NCBI GenBank assembly: GCA_035528275.1
Contig: DATKYV010000098.1
Location: 1-11,853, forward strand
Length of the DNA stretch: 11,853 nucleotides
Origin: DATKYV01 sp035528275
Lineage (GTDB): Bacteria; Acidobacteriota; Terriglobia; UBA7540
Direction of reading: 5' to 3'
In this document: in pieces, positions 6,416-11,853 of the stretch
How positions within the stretch are numbered: the first letter of the stretch is position 1
Layout of the letters: each line of letters starts with the position of its first letter
Position numbers and translations under genes: made by a program
Notes under the pieces: model-generated
Databases searched by the model: none
What the model was told of the DNA's origin: nothing
Seen by the model: only the letters and a program-made list of their open reading frames with translations

Positions 6416-8929
6416 ATGGGTGACCAGGAACTCATCAAGCCGTCGCGGGAGATTCCCGTCAACATTGAAGACGAGATGCGCGCGTCGTATCTCGATTACG
6501 CGATGAGCGTGATCATCGGGCGCGCCCTGCCCGACGTCCGCGACGGGCTGAAGCCCGTGCATCGCCGCATTCTCTACGCGATGTACAAAGAGGGCAATAC
6601 CAGCGACAAGCGCTACATCAAATGCGCGGGCGTGGTGGGCGAGGTCATCAAGAAGTATCACCCGCACGGTGACTCCGCCGTCTATGACACGCTGGTGCGC
6701 ATGGCGCAGGGATTCAACATGCGCTATCCGTTGATCGACGGCCAGGGGAACTTCGGCTCGGTGGACGGCGACCCGGCCGCCGCCTATCGGTATACGGAGT
6801 GCCGCCTTTCGCGGCTCGCCGAAGAACTGCTCGCCGACATCGAAAAGGAGACGGTGGACTTCGCCCCGAACTTTGACGAGTCCACCGAAGAGCCGCTGGT
6901 CCTGCCCACGCGCGTTCCCAACCTGCTCATCAACGGCTCGGACGGCATCGCCGTGGGCATGGCCACCAAGATTCCGCCTCACAACCTGACGGAAATCATC
7001 GACGCCACCATCCTGCTCATCAACAAGCCCAATGCCTCCATCGACGAGGTGCTTTCTCTCGTCCCGGGACCCGACTTCCCCACCGGCGCTTTCCTTTACG
7101 GCAAGAGCGGCATCAAGTCGGCGTACCAGACGGGTCGCGGCCAGTTCACCATGCGCGCCAAGGCGGCCATCGAGCGCCCCACGAAGGAAAAGCAGCAGAT
7201 CGTCATCACCGAAATCCCCTTCCAGGTGAACAAAGCCAAGACGATCGAGCGCATCGCCCAGCTCGTGCAGGACAAGAAGATCGAGGGCATCTCCGACATC
7301 CGCGACGAGTCGGACCGCGACGGCATGCGCATCGTCATCGAGCTGAAGCGCGGCGAGCAGCCGGAAGTTATTCTCAACAACCTCTACAAGCACACCCAGC
7401 TCCAGGAAAACTTCGGAATGATCATGCTGGCCATCGTCAACGGCCAGCCGCGTACCCTCCCGCTCCCCGAGGCCATCCAGCTGTTCATCGACCACCGCGT
7501 CACCGTCGTCCGCCGCCGGACGGTCTATCTGCTCCGCAAGGCTCAGGAGCGCGCCCACATCCTGGAAGGCTTTCTCAAGGCGCTGAAACACCTCGACGCC
7601 ATCATCAAGCTGATCCGCGCTTCCGAGACTCCCAAGGACGCGCGCGGTGGCCTGATGGAGCGCTTTGATTTCAGCGAGCGCCAGGCGCAGGCCATCCTGG
7701 AGATGCAACTGCAGCGCCTCACCGCGCTGGAGCGCGAGAAGGTCCAGGAGGAATACGACGCACTGCAGAAGAAAATCGCCGAGTACAAAGAAATCCTGGC
7801 CAGCGACAAGGCGTTGAAAAACTTGATCGTGGATGAGCTCAAGGAGGTCCAGAAGCTGTACGGCGACCTGCGGCGGACGGAGATCATCGAGGAGCAGGCG
7901 GAGATCAAACTGGAGGATTTGATCGCCGTCGAGGACGCGGTGATTACCGTTTCCCACTCCGGGTACACGAAGCGCACGCCGCTCTCCATCTATCGCCAGC
8001 AGGCCCGCGGTGGAAAGGGTCGGCTGGGGATGAAGACCCGCGAGGAAGACTTCGTCGAGCACCTCTTCATTGCCTCCACGCACAGCTACATCCTGGTGTT
8101 CACGAACACCGGTAGGGTGCACTGGCTGAAGGTCTACGAGATTCCCGACGTGGGCGCGGCAGGGCGCGGGAAAAACATCGTCAATCTCGTGAACCTGTCG
8201 TCGGGCGAGAAGCTGGCGGCGCTCGTGGCCGTCAAAGAGCTGCCCGAGAAGCCTGAGGACACTACCGTGGACGGCGCAACGCACGCCGCGGTGGGCTACG
8301 TCACCCTGGTCACCCGCAAGGGCGTCATCAAGAAGACGCGGCTCTACGAATTCTCCAATCCCATGTCGCGGGGCATCATCGCCATGGGCATCGAAAAGGG
8401 CGACGAGCTCATCGACGCCAAGCTCACCACCGGCAACGACACGATCTTTCTGGCCACGCACGAGGGCATGGCCATCCGCTTCCCGGAGACCGACGTGCGC
8501 GACATGGGCCGGCCCGCCTACGGCGTGCGCGGCATGGATCTGGAGGAGGGCGATTACATCGTCGGCATGGAGATCGTCGGCGAAAAGGAGCTGATTCTTT
8601 CCGTCACCGAGAAGGGCTACGGAAAGCGGACACAGATCACCGAGTATCGGCTCCAGTCGCGTGCCGGCAAGGGCGTCATCAACGTGAAGACGGTGGAGCG
8701 CAACGGCAAGGTCGTGCGCGCGCTGAGCGTGACGGAGGAATCCGAGGTGATGATCATCTCCGAGCGGGGCAAGATCACGCGCCTCGACGCCAGCAAGATC
8801 CGCGAATCGGGCCGCTCGGCGCAGGGCGTCCGGCTCATCTCCCTCGAAGACGACGACCAGGTCGCCGCCGCCTGCCTCATCCGCAGCGAGGCCAACGGCG
8901 GCTCCGCGCAGGGAACTCTCATCCAGTAG
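6416..8929 (+). CDS. gyrA: DNA gyrase subunit A
   Basis: This is the 837-residue breakage-reunion subunit of gyrase. The winged-helix domain carries the catalytic tyrosine, Tyr126, in AAAYRYTE, with Arg125 beside it. The quinolone-resistance region HPHGDSAVYDT keeps Ser87 and Asp91, the equivalents of E. coli Ser83 and Asp87, so no target-site resistance is predicted. The tower and coiled-coil region spans roughly residues 330-500. The C-terminal pinwheel starts near 505 and contains the GyrA box as QARGGKG (529-535; consensus QRRGGKG), the signature that separates gyrase from topoisomerase IV. There is no long acidic tail like that of E. coli. AGGAAG ends about 7 bases before the ATG. The 45-base gap after gyrB has no terminator, so the two are probably co-transcribed. 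Confidence 0.98.
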   Translation: MGDQELIKPSREIPVNIEDEMRASYLDYAMSVIIGRALPDVRDGLKPVHRRILYAMYKEGNTSDKRYIKCAGVVGEVIKKYHPHGDSAVYDTLVRMAQGFNMRYPLIDGQGNFGSVDGDPAAAYRYTECRLSRLAEELLADIEKETVDFAPNFDESTEEPLVLPTRVPNLLINGSDGIAVGMATKIPPHNLTEIIDATILLINKPNASIDEVLSLVPGPDFPTGAFLYGKSGIKSAYQTGRGQFTMRAKAAIERPTKEKQQIVITEIPFQVNKAKTIERIAQLVQDKKIEGISDIRDESDRDGMRIVIELKRGEQPEVILNNLYKHTQLQENFGMIMLAIVNGQPRTLPLPEAIQLFIDHRVTVVRRRTVYLLRKAQERAHILEGFLKALKHLDAIIKLIRASETPKDARGGLMERFDFSERQAQAILEMQLQRLTALEREKVQEEYDALQKKIAEYKEILASDKALKNLIVDELKEVQKLYGDLRRTEIIEEQAEIKLEDLIAVEDAVITVSHSGYTKRTPLSIYRQQARGGKGRLGMKTREEDFVEHLFIASTHSYILVFTNTGRVHWLKVYEIPDVGAAGRGKNIVNLVNLSSGEKLAALVAVKELPEKPEDTTVDGATHAAVGYVTLVTRKGVIKKTRLYEFSNPMSRGIIAMGIEKGDELIDAKLTTGNDTIFLATHEGMAIRFPETDVRDMGRPAYGVRGMDLEEGDYIVGMEIVGEKELILSVTEKGYGKRTQITEYRLQSRAGKGVINVKTVERNGKVVRALSVTEESEVMIISERGKITRLDASKIRESGRSAQGVRLISLEDDDQVAAACLIRSEANGGSAQGTLIQ

Positions 8930-8948
8930 CGGGTATTACGCCACAGGG

Positions 8949-8977
8949 TTGTACCACGCGCGGCGGCTTGCTATGCT
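8949..8977 (+). promoter_or_regulatory. Probable larE promoter
   Basis: TTGTAC (8949-8954), a 17-base spacer and TATGCT (8972-8977), with TG at 8969-8970 forming an extended -10. Transcription would start near 8984, only about 14 bases before the larE ATG. The leader would retain AGGG (8986-8989) as a weak Shine-Dalgarno. This suggests larE is transcribed separately from the gyrase operon, although no terminator is seen after gyrA. Confidence 0.5.
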
Positions 8978-8997
8978 AGGCCTTCAGGGTTCTTCTC

Positions 8998-9819
8998 ATG
9001 GGCGAGCTCGAAGCCAAAGAACAGCGCCTGCGCGCCGAACTGGAGAAGCTCCCCACGCTGGTCGTGGCTTATTCGGGGGGCGTCGACTCGGCGTATCTCG
9101 CGTATGCGGCGCATCGAGCGCTGGGCGAGCGGATGCTGGCGGTGACGGCGCTCTCCGCCAGCTACTCGGAGCGCGACCGGCGCGAAGCCGAGCAGTGCAT
9201 CGCGCGCTTCAAGCTTCCCCACGAATTCATCTCCACCGACGAGCTCTCCAACCCCGCCTACCGCGCCAACAATCCCGACCGCTGCTACTTCTGCAAGGAT
9301 GAACTCTTCGACAAGCTCGACGAGCTGGCCGTGCGGCGCGGCTTTGCGGCCGTCGCCTACGGGGTGAACGTGGATGATCAGGGCGATTGGCGGCCCGGCC
9401 AGCGCGCTGCCCGGGAACATTGCGTCCTGACGCCGCTGCTCGACGCGGGCCTCACCAAAGCCGATATCCGCGAGCTGGCCCGCCGCGCCGACGTCCCGGT
9501 GTGGGCTCGCCCGGCTTCCGCCTGCCTTTCGTCGCGCATCGCTTACGGCATTGAGATCACACCGGAACGGCTGAAGATCGTGGAGAAAGGCGAGGAAGCC
9601 TTGCGGGAGCTCGGCTTCCGGCAGTTCCGCGTGCGCTATCACGAGAAGCTGGTGCGAATTGAGATTGCGCCCGAAGAGTTGCCGCGCGCGCTCACTACTG
9701 AGATGGCGCGCAAGTTTGTCGAGATCTTCAAGCCTCTGGGCTTCAACTACGTCACCCTCGACCTCGAAGGCTATCGGACCGGCTCGCTGAACGCCAACCT
9801 CGTCAAAATCGGCCCATAA
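8998..9819 (+). CDS. larE: ATP-dependent sacrificial sulfur transferase LarE
   Basis: This 273-residue PP-loop protein belongs to the LarE family, which adenylates and then adds sulfur to the carboxylates of the nickel-pincer cofactor precursor used by lactate racemase and related enzymes. The PP-loop SGGVDS is at 26-31. YGVNVDDQGDWRPGQRAARE (121-140) is the family's second signature. PASACLSSR places Cys176 at the same number as the sacrificial cysteine of Lactobacillus plantarum LarE, which gives up its sulfur. Further cysteines at 96 and 99 (RCYFC) and at 142 are present. Some LarE proteins use a three-cysteine iron-sulfur cluster instead of sacrificing a cysteine; whether this one does cannot be told from sequence alone. 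larB, larC and larA are not in the window, so its cofactor pathway partners must lie elsewhere or its target may differ. Confidence 0.9.
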   Translation: MGELEAKEQRLRAELEKLPTLVVAYSGGVDSAYLAYAAHRALGERMLAVTALSASYSERDRREAEQCIARFKLPHEFISTDELSNPAYRANNPDRCYFCKDELFDKLDELAVRRGFAAVAYGVNVDDQGDWRPGQRAAREHCVLTPLLDAGLTKADIRELARRADVPVWARPASACLSSRIAYGIEITPERLKIVEKGEEALRELGFRQFRVRYHEKLVRIEIAPEELPRALTTEMARKFVEIFKPLGFNYVTLDLEGYRTGSLNANLVKIGP

Positions 9820-9842
9820 TCGAACTCCCGAGATGTGCTAAT

Positions 9843-9864
9843 CTCCACTTCCCATTCGTGGAGG
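9843..9864 (+). promoter_or_regulatory. Hairpin that buries the Shine-Dalgarno of the deacetylase gene
   Basis: CTCCAC (9843-9848) pairs perfectly with GTGGAG (9858-9863) across a 9-base loop; one more T-G pair (9842/9864) is possible. The right arm contains most of GGAGGT (9860-9865), the strong Shine-Dalgarno 5 bases before the ATG at 9871. If the RNA folds this way, ribosome access to the gene would be reduced. This also identifies 9871, not the upstream GTG at 9835, as the real start. Confidence 0.5.
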
Positions 9865-9870
9865 TGCGCC

Positions 9871-10833
9871 ATGCTGTTTCAGCAGTTGTGTCTGTGCTCA
9901 TTGTCATGTGCGGTGGCTTTCTCCATGTTTTCAGGCGGTTTCGCCAACGCCCAGGGAAAGAGCATCGCCGAGCGACTGGGCTATCCCGCCGACTCGAAAC
10001 TCCTCATCATCCACGCCGACGACCTCGCGGTGGCGCATGCGATTGACCGGGCGAGCTTCGATGCATTCGAGCGCCAGGCCATCACCTCGGGGAGCATCAT
10101 GGTGCCCTGTCCTTGGTTCACGGAAGTCGCCGCCTACGCGAAAGAACATCCCGAGGCCGACCTCGGTTTGCATCTCACCCTGACCAGCGAGTGGAAGACT
10201 TACCGTTGGGGGCCGGTGGCGTGGAAGGACGAAGTCCCAAGCCTGCTGGATCCGGATGGGTACCTGTGGGCTGACGTGCCGCCCGTGGTGCAACGCGCCA
10301 AGCCTGAGGAGGTGGAGCACGAATTGCGCGCGCAGATTGAGCGTGCCATTCAGGCGGGTATCCAGCCCACCCACCTCGACAGCCACATGGGCACGCTTTT
10401 CGCCAATCCGGCCTTCTTCGCGGCCTACGTGAAGCTCGCGCGGGAGTATCACCTGCCGTTTTTCATGATTCGGATGGAGAAAGTCCCTCCTGAATTCGCG
10501 GGCATGATCCCGCCCGAACTGGCGGCTCAGTTCAGGGAGGATGACATCCTTCTGGACGGGACGGTCATGGCCACACCGGCTGTCAAGCCTGAGAATTGGA
10601 AGGAGTATTACGGCGGCGTGCTTCGTGCGCTGAAGCCAGGCGTGACGCAATTGATTGTCCACCTTGGCTACGACGATGCCGAGCTTCAGGCGGTCACCGT
10701 GGACCATGCTGACTTCGGCAGCGCTTGGCGCCAGCGGGATTTTGAAGCGATTACCAGCCCGGAGATCAAGAAGGCGCTCGAGGAAAATCAGGTCATACTG
10801 ATCGGCTGGAAAGACCTGAAGAAGTTGTTGTAG
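9871..10833 (+). CDS. Secreted YdjC/ChbG-family carbohydrate deacetylase
   Basis: The 320-residue protein resembles the ChbG/HpnK (YdjC) deacetylases, metal enzymes that remove acetyl groups from N-acetylated sugars such as chitobiose derivatives. Likely metal and catalytic positions are HADD (48-51), the histidine of GLHLTLT (His101), and HLDSH (168-172). The first 28 residues form a hydrophobic export signal with a probable cleavage after ANA, so the enzyme should act outside the cytoplasm, unlike cytosolic E. coli ChbG. The signal has no positive charge when started at 9871, which is unusual; an upstream GTG (9835) would add an arginine but lacks a good Shine-Dalgarno. The start at 9871 has GGAGGT 5 bases ahead. 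It lies 51 bases after larE on the same strand, with no clear promoter of its own. The substrate is unknown. Confidence 0.85.
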   Translation: MLFQQLCLCSLSCAVAFSMFSGGFANAQGKSIAERLGYPADSKLLIIHADDLAVAHAIDRASFDAFERQAITSGSIMVPCPWFTEVAAYAKEHPEADLGLHLTLTSEWKTYRWGPVAWKDEVPSLLDPDGYLWADVPPVVQRAKPEEVEHELRAQIERAIQAGIQPTHLDSHMGTLFANPAFFAAYVKLAREYHLPFFMIRMEKVPPEFAGMIPPELAAQFREDDILLDGTVMATPAVKPENWKEYYGGVLRALKPGVTQLIVHLGYDDAELQAVTVDHADFGSAWRQRDFEAITSPEIKKALEENQVILIGWKDLKKLL

Positions 10834-10836
10834 CGG

Positions 10837-10857
10837 CGGTCCCGCAATGCGGAACCG
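10837..10857. terminator. GC hairpin between convergent genes
   Basis: CGGT (10837-10840) pairs with ACCG (10854-10857), and CCGC (10842-10845) pairs with GCGG (10849-10852). One C/A mismatch and a 3-base AAT loop complete the structure. It lies 3 bases after the deacetylase stop and 26 bases beyond the hicA stop on the other strand. No T-run is present on either side, so it may be a Rho-dependent or mRNA-stabilising end structure, not an intrinsic terminator. Confidence 0.35.
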
Positions 10858-10883
10858 GCCCCTCCCAATCACGTCTCGGCGCC

Positions 10884-11114
10884 CTAACTGCCTAACCAGG
10901 CGAGAAACTGCGCGGCCGAGCTTTCCGCGTCGCGGAGAATCTTGGCGAGAATGCCGCGACCCAGATCCTCACCGCGATGGTCGGGAACCGTCGCAGTCCG
11001 GCCGTCGGGATGCCGGAAGAACTTGTGACTGCCTTTTTGCCGGACCTGCTCGAACCCGAGGTATTCGAGAAAATGGATGACGTCTCTCGCGCGGACAGGG
11101 TGGAGGCGAGTCAA
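10884..11114 (-). CDS. hicA: HicA-family toxin (mRNA interferase)
   Basis: This is a 76-residue protein with the small double-stranded-RNA-binding-like HicA fold. HicA toxins cleave or block mRNA until neutralised by HicB. Visible marks are the pattern DVIHFLEYLGFEQVRQKGSHKFFRHPDGR (residues 11-39), where His30 of GSH is the conserved catalytic histidine, followed by the TATVPDHRGEDLGRGILAKIL region (40-60). The start is taken as TTG at 11114 (minus strand), because it overlaps the hicB stop in TTGA, has GAGGT 6 bases upstream inside hicB, and gives the family's usual length. A longer upstream reading of the frame gives no family-like sequence. The order here is hicB then hicA, so toxin translation appears coupled to antitoxin translation. 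Confidence 0.88.
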   Translation of the reverse strand: MTRLHPVRARDVIHFLEYLGFEQVRQKGSHKFFRHPDGRTATVPDHRGEDLGRGILAKILRDAESSAAQFLAWLGS

Positions 11115-11344
11115 GCACTGACCTCGACTTGCTGCAAGGCGACGAATTTCATGCGAGGCGCTCTCTGCTCGGCCAGGCAGAGGGCAATGACTTCGCGGAT
11201 CCGCGGGGCAAGTTCTTCCAGAGTGCGCGCCTGCGTATAACAACTGTGGAGGGCGGGGACACTGGCCACGTAGTAGCCGTCCTCATCCTGCTCAATCACC
11301 ACCGTGAATTGCCGCAAGCGGGTTTTTCTGCCCGGCTTCTTCAT
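11111..11344 (-). CDS. hicB: HicB-family antitoxin (short, no DNA-binding domain)
   Basis: This 77-residue protein has the HicB partial RNase-H-like fold: RQFTVVIEQDEDGYYVASVPALHSCYTQARTLEELAPRIREVIALCL covers nearly the whole domain (residues 11-57). It should bind and mask HicA. The start ATG at 11344 directly precedes the basic KKPGRKTRLRQ segment; a longer upstream frame reads out of family and crosses the promoter. Many HicB proteins carry a C-terminal HTH or ribbon-helix-helix domain that represses the operon. This one ends about 20 residues after the core, so autorepression by HicB alone is not evident. It overlaps hicA by 4 bases. Confidence 0.88.
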   Translation of the reverse strand: MKKPGRKTRLRQFTVVIEQDEDGYYVASVPALHSCYTQARTLEELAPRIREVIALCLAEQRAPRMKFVALQQVEVSA

Positions 11345-11351
11345 GCCCTGA

Positions 11352-11360
11352 ATTATACCA
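11352..11360 (-). promoter_or_regulatory. Perfect extended -10 promoter of hicBA
   Basis: On the minus strand the sequence reads TGGTATAAT: a perfect TATAAT hexamer with the TGn extension. The hexamer ends at 11352 and the hicB ATG begins at 11344, only 7 bases later. The usual start point, 6-8 bases beyond the hexamer, therefore falls on or next to the A of the ATG. No good -35 is seen at 16-18 bases. The transcript would be leaderless or nearly so. Confidence 0.6.
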
Positions 11361-11403
11361 CCCGCCGTCGCGGAAGGCTCGGCCGACTCGTGGGAGCCCA
11401 GTG

Positions 11404-11422
11404 GATCCCGCTCTGCGGGGTC
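11404..11422. terminator. Hairpin after the HDAC-family gene
   Basis: CCCGC (11407-11411) and GCGGG (11415-11419) form a perfect 5-bp GC stem around a 3-base loop. It can be extended by two more pairs past one C/A mismatch when read as minus-strand RNA. It starts 5 bases after the stop of the minus-strand HDAC-family gene. No T-run follows, so it is at best a weak end structure separating that gene from hicB. Confidence 0.3.
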
Positions 11423-11426
11423 GATG

Positions 11427-11853
11427 CTACAAAGCGTACTCTTTGGCGATGCGAACCGTGTTGGAGTGAATGAGGACGGTGTCTTCCACCTTGCGCGCGT
11501 ACCCGCCCGCAAGCGTCACGGCGACAGGAATCTTCTTCGCGCGTGCTTTCTCGTAAACCAGCCGGTCGCGTTTCTCCAATCCTTCCTTCGTCAAGCGCAA
11601 TCCGCCCAACTGGTCTTCACGGTAAGGGTCGGCACCGGCAACGTAGACCATCAAGTCGGGCTGGAAATCGGTGAGCGATTTGTCCAGTCCCTCCTCGAGC
11701 CTCGCCAAATACTCATCGTCGCCCACGCCGTCTTCGAGATTGATGTCGAGGTCGCTGGGAGGTTTGGGATAGGGGTAGTTGTTCTCCTGGTGGATGGACA
11801 ACGTAAAGACCGTGTGGTCACCGGCGAAGATAGCCGCCGTGCCGTTGCCCTGG
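11427..11853 (-). CDS. Histone deacetylase-family protein, 5' partial
   Basis: The frame is open to the right edge of the window, so only the last 141 residues are seen, ending at the TAG (11429-11427, minus strand). Family marks in order: GNGTAAIFAG at the edge, FTLSIHQENNYP (fragment residues 16-27), SDLDINLEDGVGDDEYL, VAGADPY with the zinc-ligand Asp at residue 75, and LAGGY with the probable catalytic Tyr at 118. These match the bacterial arginase-deacetylase-fold enzymes related to class II HDACs, AcuC and acetylpolyamine amidohydrolases. The other zinc ligands (the DxH motif) lie outside the window. The true substrate, whether acetyl-lysine in proteins, acetylpolyamine or another amide, cannot be assigned. 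The TTG near residue 18 is internal, not a start. Confidence 0.88.
   Translation of the reverse strand, partial: QGNGTAAIFAGDHTVFTLSIHQENNYPYPKPPSDLDINLEDGVGDDEYLARLEEGLDKSLTDFQPDLMVYVAGADPYREDQLGGLRLTKEGLEKRDRLVYEKARAKKIPVAVTLAGGYARKVEDTVLIHSNTVRIAKEYAL

Noticed and set aside
6671..6691. Possible quinolone-resistance change in gyrA
   Set aside because: Ser87 and Asp91 (E. coli 83 and 87) are the susceptible residues, so there is no sign of resistance.
3929..8461. Very long open frame (about 1510 codons) antisense to gyrB and gyrA
   Set aside because: It mirrors the codon bias of two certain GC-rich genes on the other strand, crosses the gyrB-gyrA gap, and its translation is low-complexity (rich in His, Asp, Val, Leu, Arg) with no family signature.
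9835..9870. GTG at 9835 as the start of the deacetylase gene
   Set aside because: No Shine-Dalgarno precedes it, while ATG at 9871 has a strong GGAGGT at ideal spacing and leads straight into the export signal.
10847..11080. Plus-strand open frames across hicA and hicB (10847-11080, 10977-11240, 11129-11473)
   Set aside because: They are antisense to clearly recognisable HicA and HicB and show no family pattern themselves.
11345..11512. N-terminal extension of hicB to 11512
   Set aside because: The extra residues are not HicB-like, overlap the end of the HDAC-family gene and cross the perfect -10 element at 11352-11360.
8930..11853. larE, deacetylase, hicBA and HDAC-family genes as one novel defence or modification island
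   Set aside because: The genes lie on opposite strands with separate promoter signals, no mobile-element ends or flanking repeats are seen, and each belongs to a known family with no shared logic visible here.

Overview
The window is a bacterial replication-initiation locus with a high-GC accessory flank. The order is: an AIR-synthase-like gene (5' end missing), dnaA, a probable oriC, dnaN, gyrB, gyrA, larE, an exported YdjC/ChbG-type deacetylase, then on the opposite strand a hicBA toxin-antitoxin pair and the 3' end of a histone-deacetylase-family gene. The organism looks Gram-negative: GyrB is the long form (809 aa) with the extra C-terminal domain typical of many Gram-negatives. The mix of genes and the DnaA helix-turn-helix variant (GGKHHTT) are compatible with Acidobacteriota or a neighbouring phylum, but that placement is inference and was not tested by any search.

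Region 1-1102: the end of a PurM/HypE-superfamily protein, then 270 bases holding a good extended -10 promoter and an approximately 200-base dnaA leader. The leader has two stem-loops and no Shine-Dalgarno sequence next to the dnaA start.

Region 1103-3940: dnaA and dnaN separated by 205 bases with the features expected of oriC: several divergent DnaA-box-like 9-mers, an inverted pair of TTTTCC-type boxes, a 50-base stretch that is 70% A+T, and an extended -10 promoter for dnaN. A long-loop terminator-like structure follows dnaA. A better hairpin plus T-run lies between dnaN and gyrB. recF, often found between dnaN and gyrB, is absent.

Region 3941-8929: gyrB and gyrA, 45 bases apart and very probably one operon, with all the catalytic motifs of DNA gyrase intact. 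Initiator, clamp and gyrase are thus clustered around the presumed origin.

Region 8930-11853: larE with its own promoter-like sequence, then a secreted ChbG/YdjC-like deacetylase whose Shine-Dalgarno lies in a hairpin. Convergent to these are hicB then hicA (minus strand), with a perfect extended -10 so close to hicB that its mRNA may be leaderless, and the partial HDAC-family gene upstream of them. I see no mobile element, CRISPR, rRNA or tRNA, and no system that is clearly new. The interest is in the origin architecture and in unusual 5' leaders.
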